Shown here in pieces: positions 1 through 11,800 of a stretch of 64,000 nucleotides of DNA. The stretch is from Symsagittifera roscoffensis (Eukaryota > Xenacoelomorpha > Acoela > Convolutidae). The DNA is taken from the NCBI RefSeq assembly GCF_963678635.1, contig NC_087070.1, positions 10,634,539 through 10,698,538 of the forward strand, in the 5' to 3' direction. Each line of letters begins with the position of its first letter. The stretch's first letter is position 1. A program made the position numbers and the translations under genes. A model generated the notes under the pieces. It searched no databases, was not told the origin of the DNA, and worked only from the letters and a program-made list of their open reading frames with translations.

Positions 1-1073
1 CTAAGTCTGCAATTTTACTTGGTACGTTGTTCTATCTTTTATTGTACAGAACAGTTACACCATGCTGAAACCCCTAGTTCTTAAGTCATCGATTGTGCAA
101 TCCTTTTTTTTCAAAACAATCGTATTTGTTCATTATACAGAGAACGGTTTTATTATATCAGCATTTCTTTTAATGGAGCGATAATAAATCAGTGATTAAA
201 ACCTAAAAACTTCTTGCAAAATCTCCAATGCCTTCATTATCTTTAATGTATCTCAAATGGCAGTGTTAGCTCATTAACCTTGTACAATCTAATAATCTAT
301 GATAATCTAGTGGCGGATAGACTTATTGCGGATTACCGCAAGTTTTGCGATCGAATCTGGGTAGGTTCTTTAATTTTTGCGCAAAGTTTGAAAATTTAAC
401 AATAGGCAATCACCAATCAGAGTTAATTCAAACCTAATTTAGGACCGAAAGTTGATAAAAATTAAGTTAATTGAGTTAATTGAACGATGGCGGCTGCTGT
501 TTTTCCACATTTCGCTATTTTTATACGAAAAAAAGGTTGGTATCGCAATAAAGACATAGTGACATCATTCAAAAATTGTTCTCAAACCCAATTTCAAGTC
601 AACTAAAGGTATTTTTGTTATAAAAAATACTTCGATGGACGCAACAAGATGAGTCGGAATAAGGCAAAAAAAAAAAACAACAACCTGGGCTGTCTAAACT
701 GTAAAGATTTTCTGTTTGTGCCAAAAAGTATCGTTCGATTGCAATATGTGTATTTTGTGTTCGTCTAAAAACGATTTAACTCTCGATTCCATTACTTCAA
801 TTACGATTTTGCAATAGTAAAATAGCCACTATCAAAAAATATTCATTTAGCATGGTAAAGTAAAATTTATAGAAAGTTTTGCTAATGGGGTCTTCATTCA
901 TGCCAATTCCTATGGAAATTGAACCAATTAAAAATTTGAAATGGCTTTACTTAAAATTTAAGTTTATATATTTATAGACCTGTGTGTAACATTTTGATGT
1001 GCTGAAATTTTTTTAACGAAATTTATTTTAATTATTTGTTTCTTCTACCTTTTTACTCCGACTTTCCCAGAAC

Positions 1074-1330
1074 GTGACGAAATATTTGTGCTCGGGCGGG
1101 TTTTTTCCCCAAACAAATTTTGGCTTTTTAACTTGCAATTTTTGCAGATTTTTATTATATCATTAGGAAGTACTGTTGTTTTGAGCTCAATTCTAAAATT
1201 GTATTTTACCTGTGATCTTTTAGGGGTGTTTCGTACATTTGTGACAAATATTGCGGGATACATTTCGTGGTATTAACGCGAAAGCGTAAGAATAGAAATT
1301 GTTCCAAATTGAATTGAGGCATGCTTTTGG
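1074..1330 (+). repeat. Partial copy of the TGCTCGGG repeat
   Basis: It shares AAATATTTGTGCTCGGGCGG and the GCGAAAGCGTAAG landmark with the copy at 2884. The 3' end is not clear. Confidence 0.45.
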
Positions 1331-1769
1331 TCTAATTAATACTTTTACTATATGCAGCTATATCAATATGTACTTTACATAGCGTTCCATAGGATATTTT
1401 TTTAGAAAAAAAGAAACTAAGAAAAATTGAAAAATTTGAAATGGTACAATTCTGTTAAACTTGAACTAGTCTGTGCTGCATTGAGTATACACGTACTTTC
1501 CATGCTATGTTTCAATTTTCAGCGTGTTTTGATTTCGGCTCAGTTCAAAAATCATTCAGCGAATTGGAAATTCATTTGACTTTGACGCGTTGAAAATCTT
1601 CCATGATTCGGCCCACCCATCATGAGAATAGCCCCCAAAATTTGTATTTAACTGCATACACTTAGTCATGAGCAATATAAAATAATGTAGACATTCTCGC
1701 TTCGAAAGCTCGCTTGAAAAGAAATACAAATGCTCGCTTGTTGTTCCGAGTTTCGAAAAAATTGTCGGA

Positions 1770-2770
1770 TTATTTTCGCCGGGTGGGTTTTTTCTCCAGA
1801 CAATTTTCGAAGTTTTAGGGAGCATTTTATGATAAAATTTGTTTTATCCGTAAAATTTTGATATCTTTGGTTCAAATTGAAAAGTTCACCAGTGATTAAT
1901 TTTCGTCGATTTATGGTGGCCTACATTTTAACCATACAGGATAATTTGGGATAACTATTAATTTTCATGCTTTTATAGCGTAAGCGGAGATAACATCCAT
2001 ATTTGAATATCCGTAATTTCCAAAAAAATGAGGCTTGCATTTCAGTCTGTTTACTACATTGCTAAATTCGAAGTTTATACATTTTTTAAATTTAAATTAG
2101 AGTGTGGGAAGATGATTTTCAAAAAAAAAACTAAGAACCTTTTTGAACTTTTTCCATTTTTTTTTAAGCCTTTGTCACATTATCTAAAGCAAACACTTCT
2201 CCATACACCTTAAAAGGCTGTCGGAAAATTCAAGGCATTGCCCTGATACGAGCAGCCTCGTGGTTCCGTCTTTCAAAAAAGCGCAAAAGTTTTGATTTGG
2301 GTGATTTATTTGATATTCAGTCAATTTTCGAATTTTTAATGAAGCAATTTTGATAGAATATTTTATTACCATATGGAAGATACTGTAGTCCTACGCTCAA
2401 TTTTGAAGTTGCTTGTCGCTTGCAATTAGTTTCCGTAAAACTTTGATGTTTTCAAACTTGGTTATCTGGTTAATTTGGGGTAACTAACGAGCGATATATC
2501 GCAATCTTATAACTCGCGTAATCCGCAGAATAAATATTTCTATATCAGTTTTTTGGCACGCCGTGATTTTGTTGTATCATTAGTATGAAAGGGGCTGATC
2601 ACATCCCTTCGCAGTTTACATCAGCAAGTTTGAGATAATTTGAGGAAAAACAAAGAATTTTTTTTTTTAATTAGTTTGTTTAGATTTCAATCGAAAGTTT
2701 TTTGAATTGGCCTTAAATTCGTTTGCAACATTCAGGACTGTGTTCTGATCTACGAGCAGTCTTGTGTTGT
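1770..2770 (+). repeat. Two adjacent copies of the TGCTCGGG...GAGCAGTC repeat
   Basis: The first copy (about 1770-2262) has the GGGTGGGTTTTTTCTCC start and the TAGCGTAAGCGGAG core. The second (about 2262-2770) is more diverged. Both end in CGAGCAGTCTTGT or CGAGCAGCCTCGT. The second ends six bases before the splice acceptor of the exon at 2777. Confidence 0.5.
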
Positions 2771-2776
2771 TTCAGT

Positions 2777-2854
2777 TTGCTTCTTCTTCGGAACTGGGTG
2801 GGAGTTAGTTGACTCTTACGCCACATGGGACAAATATCTCAAAAACAAAGTTGG
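2777..2854 (+). CDS. Gene 1 exon (first one seen)
   Basis: Acceptor TTTCAG ends at 2776 and donor GTAAGT starts at 2855. The exon opens with two bases of a split codon, then encodes CFFFGTGWELVDSY and on to NKV, ending in phase 1. The other two frames contain stops, which fixes the frame. Confidence 0.75.
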
Positions 2855-5800
2855 TAAGTATATGAAGACAAAAGAGATTTTATGTAACGGAATATTTGTG
2901 CTCGGGGTGGGTTTTTTCTTCAGACCAATTTCGTTTTTTCAATTAGCTTTTTATGACGAAACTTTTTTAAATCATTCAAAAGATATTGTTGTCCTGAGCT
3001 TAAATTTGAAAAGATATTTCACCTGTGATCATTTTTCGTAAAAAAAGTTGTGAAGGTTTAAATTTTGCCATTTTGGCCAATTTGGGACAATGAACGCGCG
3101 GTATATTTAGCGCTTTTAAGCGTAAGCGGAGGTTTAATCCTTTGTAGATACCGTTCCAAATTGGTTCAAGGAAGCTTATATGCCATAATTGATTTGTTAA
3201 TAGGAGCGAAATTTATCACTCTGAACATAATATGGTGTGTGGGGGATGATTTTCACAAAAAATCTCCAATTTTTCTTTTAAAAGTTTTCACTTTATTTTT
3301 GTTATATTTAGTCTTTTTATGTTATTACTGCTCCATAGACCTTGTCGGAACATTCAGGGCTTCGCCCTGACCCGAGCAGTCTTGTTACTTTTTTGTATTT
3401 GAATTTATTTTTTTTGTCTTGATGTTTGTTTAGAATGGAATTACACAATAGGCATCAATGACAAGAACCACATAGTCTGCACAGGAGACGTGGCCAAACA
3501 AGAAGGTTGATAGATTATCTTTATACCATTTATTTATCGCTTATGCTACATTTTGGTCTCTCGAATGAATGATGTAATTTTTGAAAAGTTAAAGTTGACC
3601 CTCAAGTATTTTATAGTAAACACGACAAACTTATGAGCCGGTCATTTTAAATTTTTTTGAATTGCCCTTACTCATATTGGGTTCATTTAAAATTAGATAG
3701 AATTGCACATTTAGATTATATTTGCCTGATCAACTTGGGTTTCTTGCCAAGATCTTCCGAGATTGGAATTAGGATTTTTTAAAACGAGAAGCCGAAGACC
3801 TAACCGAAAGCACGTTCGGTTAATTATTTAATAGTAACCATGAAATTAAGTCTGTGAATAAATCATTAACAGGGCGTATCTGGAGTCCCTACTATGTATA
3901 TGACAACAGGATCAAAACACACCAACTGCAGCAGTTGTACGGCGACGAGATATGCAAGAAGGACCGAAAGTACTGTCGGCAGCCGAGTGACTTGTCGGTG
4001 CTGAGGGCCTATGACTCATTTATTGACAGCGGCAGAAGGTACCATTATCCTTTTTAGGGTTTTTAAAAATCAGTTCTTAAATTTTTAGTTGTTTTTTTTA
4101 AAGCTCTTTTTAGCTGTATTTTTAAACTATTGTAGGTCGATAGTTGCTTTTTATTTGGCAGAAGATTGTTTAAGAAAAAGTTAAGGAGGGGTGGGATGGG
4201 GTGGGGGGGGGATTGATGTGAGGCTAGGGCTTTGTTGGCGGGGATTTTATTCTTCAATCGAGTTTTCCTTATTTGTCCTTGTTTTCCTCAATAATTTTTT
4301 TAATAAAAGAGTATGAACTTATTCGGCGCCTATTATTTCAGTCTTCAGATTATTGTATGTAGGTTGAATTTGAAGAAACGGAAAATTCAAGCCGTAAGGC
4401 CTGCATGTAATATGCTCAAATCGGCTGAAAAATATTACTTCAAAGTAATATTTTTCTGCCGATTTGAGCATATTACATTGAGGCCTTACGGCTTGAATTT
4501 TCCGTTTAATTTTAGATGGCACTTAAGGGGCCTATTGTTGACTTGGCCTATTAAGGGGGGAGATTGTTCACATGGGACGCTATTTGTGTGAAAAAGCTAA
4601 AATTGAAAAAAAAATGAAATTTTCCTAAATTGGTTGGTGTGTCAAACATCAAGAGAGCTGTAAGAAGAGCTAAACCTTATCTTTTTTTAATAAAAACGCC
4701 AATTTGCAATAATAAAACACGAGCATTGCACAAGAAAGACCAATTTTGGCCATAAAGTAACAGTTTTTTAATGATGCATAACACACGTCAACTTCAAAAA
4801 TCAATTTCAAAACCTGGGATCGCGCTTCAATTATTTCCGCCATTTTACTAGAAACAAAATCAACAATAAGCATACCATTAAACACATTCTAAATAGGGGT
4901 GGCAGTTCGTTACTAGGTACCATTGTGGGGGGCAAATGTCAGGAAAATTAATGAGCAAAGGTCAAAAGCACCCTTCATCGAACTTTTAATTTTACGAACA
5001 CGTTATCTGAACAATTGAGGAAACACTTTCTCGCTTCTGCTCTCCTAAATGTGAACGACTGAAAAGTTCAAACAACTGAACTGCATTAAAACAGTATTAT
5101 TTTAGAATGTTTCTAATTAAACCAAGTGAACAATCCTCACACTCCCAAACGCATCTTGCGCAAAACAAACCATGCAAATTTGGAAATTTAAACCAGATTT
5201 TTCATTCAGCCTAGCTTTATTAAATCAAAATTTAATTTTTTCAATTTGCTCAAAAAAAATTATCTTGCTAATTAGTAATTCGTCAGACTAATCTTAACAA
5301 AAACCAAAAATTTCTGCCAAATTGAAAGTATTCGGCACATTTTTCGGTCGACCAACAGCAGCATTTATCTTTGTTTCGAAAGTTTGATTTAGAGTTTCGG
5401 GCAGGTGATAGATCACATGGTGTACTTTTTTTCGAAAGAATATTGCGCTGGTGCCCAAAATTGTATCTAATTTAATATATAGAGAAAGATAAAGATGAAG
5501 AATAAGGAAAAAACAGAAACTGTATCGGGTATAATTAAAAAACCATGCGTTCAACCCTTTTGATCTAACTATTCGGTACAAGTATTGATTTCTTCCCGCA
5601 CTGGAGTTACATGGATAATAATCGATTATATTGTCATTTTATAGCCAGTTTCTATAAAATTACAAAAATTAAATATTTTAATCCATCAAACATGGATTAT
5701 AATCCTAGCATTTTTCAGATCAATATAGTCCATTAAAATCGATTTTAATAGATTATAATTCTTTAAAAATGGACTATAATCATAATAACTTTTTAATCAT

Positions 5801-8800
5801 TATAATACATTATGATAGACTATAATCGATTATAACGTATTTTTTTAGAAGAAATTATAAGTTTTGCAAATCTTTTTAAACAATTATCTCATTTCCTGTT
5901 TCGTGCAGTTGCTACGTATTATGTTTCATAAATTTTTTTTTTCACATAAGATTATCTATTTAAGTTTTCTTTTTCTCTACTTTTTCTATTCCACTTAAAA
6001 TCCATCGCCTCTTTTAACAAACCACTTCCACAGTTTACACCCCCCCCCACAATTTACCCCTCGTCAGTTTACCATCCGCCCCTCCTTCCCACACTTATTT
6101 TATCCTCCCTTAGTTACCCCCCATCTTAGTTTAACCCCCCCCCCGTTTACTGAACGTGGGAGGGGTAAAAATATGGGAGGGGGGAGGCGGAAGAAAAACT
6201 TGGGTGAGGGGTTTAAAATGGAAAATGGGGGTAAGTAGGTGTTGCTAACACTGAGTAATCCCCCTCCTCCGTCCCTGGAGGGGGTTAATTTGAGTAGGTT
6301 TAGAATGCGAGTAGGCCGTGAGTAACGCAGAAACGTTGCAAAAGATTTGCAAAAAAATGTACAGATTATAATCTGTTATAATCAATTATAATGGATTTTA
6401 AATGGATTATAACCCAGTTTAATGGATTTTTTTGAAATTTGTTAATACAAAAATATTCGATTATAATAACAATATAATCGATTTTGTCTGCATAATCGGT
6501 CTAAAATTGCAACAAAAATGAATTAAAATGATAACATTTTAGACAAAATTTTTCCATTATAATCAATTATTATCTATAGAACTCCGGTGCGGGTTGTAAC
6601 ATGCTCTCTTGAAGAAATTCGAATACAAACTCCCCAATATACAAAGGGTGTTAATGAAGACTGTTGATAACACTGATGTGTTAAAATGACTAAATAAGAT
6701 TGAAAGAATATTACAAAAGTTTGTTAAATTGAAAATGTTTCTAATTTTTTCTCTGGTAAAAGAACAACAAAGTCCACTGGACTTCGATTAGACTCAACAC
6801 TGGCAGGTATCTATTTTAATTTAAAAGTAAAAAAACAGGATAAAATTGCAAACTCACAACATTCTGTGATGCAGAAAGAAATTTCACTTGCAGAAAACTG
6901 AAGGGTAGCAATTAAAGAAAACTCATACATCATTCTCTATTCATGGTCAAAAAACCCAAAAAAGATCAATACTACTAAAAGCACCATTAGATCCCATATG
7001 AGATGGGTCTAGGACAACAAGCCGACGGGACTTCAAGCTGAAGGGACTTGAAGCCGAAATTAAAACTTTACAAGCACCCCAAAACGCTATTTTATCATCT
7101 GCAAAATGTTGCTTTTCTAAAATTTTGGCAAGTTTAGTCTATAAAAAGCTTTATTCATGACAGTGCACCACTTGTGATTCGCATCCGTTAATAACATCAG
7201 CCGGTTTTTGAAATGCATAAATTATAAACATGAAAAATGCCTTCAACCATGTTTTACTTTTCAACTTTCCGGAACATCATTTGGAAGCTTAAATTATATG
7301 CACACGCCAATAACTAGTGAAGAAAGATCATGAAATTCAGAAATTCTTCGAAAAAATTTTCAAATTGTTCATATTTCACGACTTTATAAGGAATTATTCG
7401 GCTTGAAGTCCCTAATTTTACAATTCGGCTTGAAGTCCCGTCGGCTTGATGTCCGGCACCCATATGAGATATGTACAAATGTACTAAGGTCGAGATGATT
7501 GTCATCAATTTTCATGAGCTACAACCAAATCAAACATTTGTCTACAAGGTTTTTATATACAAATGGAATGCTATAAAATGGTTTGATTTTACAATCAAAA
7601 GGAAATGATAAAATTTTGCATCGTTAACTAAAAAACTATAAAAAAATGCTCTATCCCGACTAAAAAAAAAGTAAAGTGAAACGAACATCCGCGCTTCACC
7701 TGCTCTCGTTTTGGTATCCAAAATTGCAGAAATTTTGCTCAATCGATCTGTGCCCGCATTATTTTGTTCTCCCTCTGGTGTTGCTTGTGGATACTCTTCC
7801 AAATCTGCGGTAACTGAGCCAGCCACTATCATCAGTGGGACTGAAGGTTTCACAAGTTTTGCGTTTACTGCTTCTAAAATTTTGTGATACGACGTTCATT
7901 GAATTAAAATGACCAATCCTGTTGGAGAGCTAATTCTAAATGGTCTCTGCGCCTGCATCTTTGGTCCAGCCTATTTTGGAAAAACTGGCCAATGCACGTT
8001 CAGGTTCTTCTTCAAAATTGATGATGATGATATCGGTCGTTAACATTCTTTTCAAAAATCTTCTCTCTCCAAAAAATTGTGGACCTACGACTCTTTATGT
8101 TTTTTGGCGATAGAACTGGGGATTTTTGGTCTGGTTGGGATACCTCCAGAAAGCTCTCAACTGAAATTGGGTCTGCCGCCGTGCTTTTAATCAGAGTCTT
8201 CTGAGTGTATCTGCTTGTCTGCTGCCCGAAAAAAGATGGAAGGCTGGGTTCTAAACTGTTTTCAGTAGTGATAGACTGGTACACAGAATTAACATTTGAG
8301 CATTATCCGTTTTGTTGTTTGCATAATCGATGGAGATCTCAACCATTCTGTTGTTCGCGTGCCCGATTGTTTGCTGGTCGATGGTTATGCGAGTCCTGAA
8401 TCTTGTCTCTTAATCGGAGGAGTTTCATTTGCTCTCGTCTGCTAAATCTGAGTGGCCGTTTTCAAGAGTTACAAAATGCTTCGTTGAGTTTAAGACTTTG
8501 CATTTACTGGACTTCCACTGGACTTTGAATATATACAACACTGACAGGTTTGTAATTAATTATGACAGTCAAAACTAAAAACTAAAATTACAATTTCACA
8601 AAAAGTGAATATATGATACTATGTACAAGTACATTATGCTATTTATTTATAGGTATGTACTTAAAAAGATCCGGGCAAGGAACTTCTAAATTATTCTGCG
8701 CTTGGCTGGTATCTTGTAAAATATTTTCTCCTGTATGGTACATACACTGTAAAGAATTGCATGCTTTCTAAGATTTCATTTTAATGATTGAACATAAGCA

Positions 8801-11800
8801 CTTTCGTGAACTAGTAAGTTTTTCTCCCCTTCCAGTAGGCGGAGGAGGGTAGATAACAAGAACCCTGACCTATTTTAGACTCCTGATGATACGCAACATG
8901 GCGTTCGACATCTTCTGGTTCCAGTTCTTCGACGACGGAACCCGCAGACCTTTTCAGATCAACGAAGATTCCAGATTCTTCTGGCTGGCCGAACCTCTTC
9001 CATACAAGAAGGCCACAGATTATTACAGTCAGATATGCAAAATATTTTTCGCGTTTCTTTTCCTCTGCTTTTGAGTTGTTTTAGTTTTAAGAGTAATCAA
9101 CATAGTGAGCACTCTTATATAGGTGTTGCTGATTTTTTTTTTCATGAAAAAGTATCAAATTTTGTTCACGCTCATTTTTGATTTTTCGCGGTTTGATTTG
9201 TGATTTTTTTAAGTTCAGTGCGTTTCTACACTAACGAACTGCAAAATTGTGAAAGTCACGAAAAACGTGATCGACTTATAATTTCGAAAATCTGATTTCC
9301 CAGCAAAATAAAAGTTTCAACTATTCCTCTAGTTCTCTCAAATTGGGTTAGTTTTAAATTGAAAATTAGTTAATGGTTCTTCAAATTCAAAGAGTTTTAA
9401 GGACATCTATTTTTTTCTTCGAAATTCGAAGGTTTTCAGTTTCCAAGCGTTCGTTACTTTTTTGCAGCTGTTAGTTGGCTATGTTCTTATTTTCAGGTCC
9501 AAGAAGCCAGGTGAGTTAAGACCGACGTGGTTAACTCATAGAGTAATTTCGGATAGGGTACACCGTCTGCTCGTCACGCTATCTTATTTTCGGCCGGATA
9601 GATTCGTGCAACTTCTTAGTCTAATACCGATCCTAATCTTACTCTTATACTATCTAGTCTCAGGTTGTTTAACTAGTCTCTGCTAGGCTCAATAGATCTA
9701 GGGTATACTGGTTTATTGCGGCTGCTGAAGTTCCTTAGGAGAGGCAACTAAATTCTAAGTTAAATTCAAATCTCTCTGGTGCTGAAATTACAAGTAATTT
9801 CAGCACTTACAAATAAGTGGGTTGTTAGTTAGATGGATCATGATTGGTTAATATTAAACACTTTACAGTGGTAAAATATCTAATTTATCCAATCATAAAA
9901 TGTAGTTTAGATCAGGTTCCACCCATCCGGGTTTTACAGAGTTTTTTAGAATAGTTTTTCTGCAATTCAAAGGATGGATGATGGACGTTGGTATTTGGCG
10001 AACATCATATTTCTTCTGGGTTCTCCTGTTAGAGAAGTTCCAGGATCAATCGTTGTGTCTTCTTATGACAACGACTGGGTTTTCGCAACAAACTCAAATC
10101 TGATTTCAGAATGGTTGGCTATGACAGGTTTTTCTGTTCCATGTAGATAACTTCTTTTGTGTTCAACCTAGTCTGGGAATGGCGTGGAGATTGTGCGTGG
10201 AGGGGATGCCTGGTTACTCGGATCTGTACGTATACTTGAACATCGAGGTGGTCATTGGTCTAGTTCAATGAAGTCCTTTTCTGCGAAGTCAAGTCGTACT
10301 CTAAATCCTTTGAGTTGTGATTGTGGACGGCATATTGATTGTGGTTGGCCATTCTTTTTCGAGTGTAGTGGGGTCCTTTTGTCTTTGGATGTTCGTCTTT
10401 GGTGTTGTATGCTGATCTATATACTGCAAGGTATAATTTACATTTTATAAAATTTCTATTAGTTCGGTGTTTTAATTATGATTTTGGTTAGTTGTTTTCA
10501 CAAAAGTTTTTTGTTTTAGTTCGGTTATTTTGAAGAGTTACTCACCCTTGAGTACCTCTTATTAAAAATAGAAGTGTGGTCACAAAGCGTGGATGTAGCG
10601 CGGTGGGTTAGGCCGGCTGTAGAGCATGCTCAGGACGTCCTCTCTGGTGGGTTAGGCCAGGAGTGGGAGTATGATTTCGTGCGGTTTCTGTGAGAGGTCC
10701 TGTTATGTGATAACTTTTTAAGTTGGGTTTTTTGTGGTTTTTCTTATGTTTCGTTGGTTGTGTCCTTTTTCGAAAATCAAATTGTTTTTGTTATGGGTTT
10801 GTCTTTCGACTTTTTTGTGTTTTATTATTTCTTTCTTAGACTTTATAATAGTCTTCAAAAGAATAAATTATCCAGTTTTAAACTGGGTTAATCCGGTTTG
10901 GGTACCGTTGGTTTCCTTTTCTTAGTCATGCTGTTATTGTATGTGTTGTGGTGTTTAGTATGCTGCGTTGGTTAGTTTTGTTTAGTATATAATTCCTTTC
11001 CAACCGGGTTAAAGGAAAGTTTGAAATTTGTTATTGTGTGTTAGAGTTGTTGAGTGTGAAAGCTTGAAACTGAAATTCATTATTTAAACAATTCTTCGTG
11101 GGCGAGCTGTGCGAGTTTGGATAGAATTCTTGTGCGAGTGAATGGAAATATCAAAAGGTTAGTACTGCATTTTCGTCTTATCAATTTACTACATAGAATT
11201 TCAATTTTACTGCTAGTTTTGGGGAAAAATTAAGTTATAAATTTTCATCATAATTAGAATTACTGCTTTAGGGAAATAGTTTATAAATTAATTTACTACA
11301 TAGGTATGATTTTTATTTAATTTAGCTGGTGCAAAGATTATTAGAGTTTTGAACAATTTGAAGAAGGTTTCTATTTTTTATTTTTCTTTTGTGTATTTTG
11401 CAGATGATCGTGAGATGAAGACTAAAAATCAAAATGAGACATGGATAAAGAATGGTTAGTTTTTCGAATTTGAATTTAATAGTTAAGAATATGTATAATT
11501 TATACTTACCTGTTAGTCGTCGGGGAAAAAACTATGGGGGAAGATGTCGTGTATTATGTCGGAGTTAGTGAGTAATTTTGCTAGTATGCGAATGATGTTT
11601 TTAGTTTGAAGCAGTGGCCAAAGCAATTGAAGTGCTTTAATGGTTTTTAGTTCTTCAGTGCCAACTGCAAAATCATAAGGTGTGTTTTGGATGAGATTAT
11701 ATAATTTGTGATTGTATTTAGTGTTGTGGATGAATTCTAATATTGGGATTTCTATAGGTTGAATAAATTCATGTGGGATACGGAAGGGTCTGGATTCTTC

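Larger units (their letters stand above)
1..2776. other. No confident exon; intronic or upstream DNA of gene 1 with repeats
   Basis: AT-rich sequence with short spurious frames only. I could not find exons in phase with the first gene 1 exon at 2777. Copies of the ~500 bp TGCTCGGG repeat occupy about 1074-1330, 1770-2262 and 2262-2770. Confidence 0.6.
4039..8878. other. Gene 1 intron with several mobile elements
   Basis: It lies between donor GTACCA and acceptor TTTTAG. Its content is the fold-back 4376-4507, the element 5597-6593, the MITE 7005-7460 and possible minus-strand coding remnants at 7696-8480. The rest is AT-rich with nothing recognised. Confidence 0.6.

Noticed and set aside
3065-3370. 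101-codon + strand frame
   Set aside because: It lies inside the interspersed repeat in an intron; other copies do not keep the frame.
4313-4591. Overlapping + and - frames with the same peptide
   Set aside because: Explained by the palindrome at 4376-4507.
9462-9686. 74-codon + strand frame repeated at 17411-17638 and 43391-43687
   Set aside because: It lies antisense within the LTR and is shared only because the LTR is repeated.
10184-10450. 88-codon + strand frame
   Set aside because: It falls in the non-coding 3' region of the LTR element and is not preserved in the second copy.
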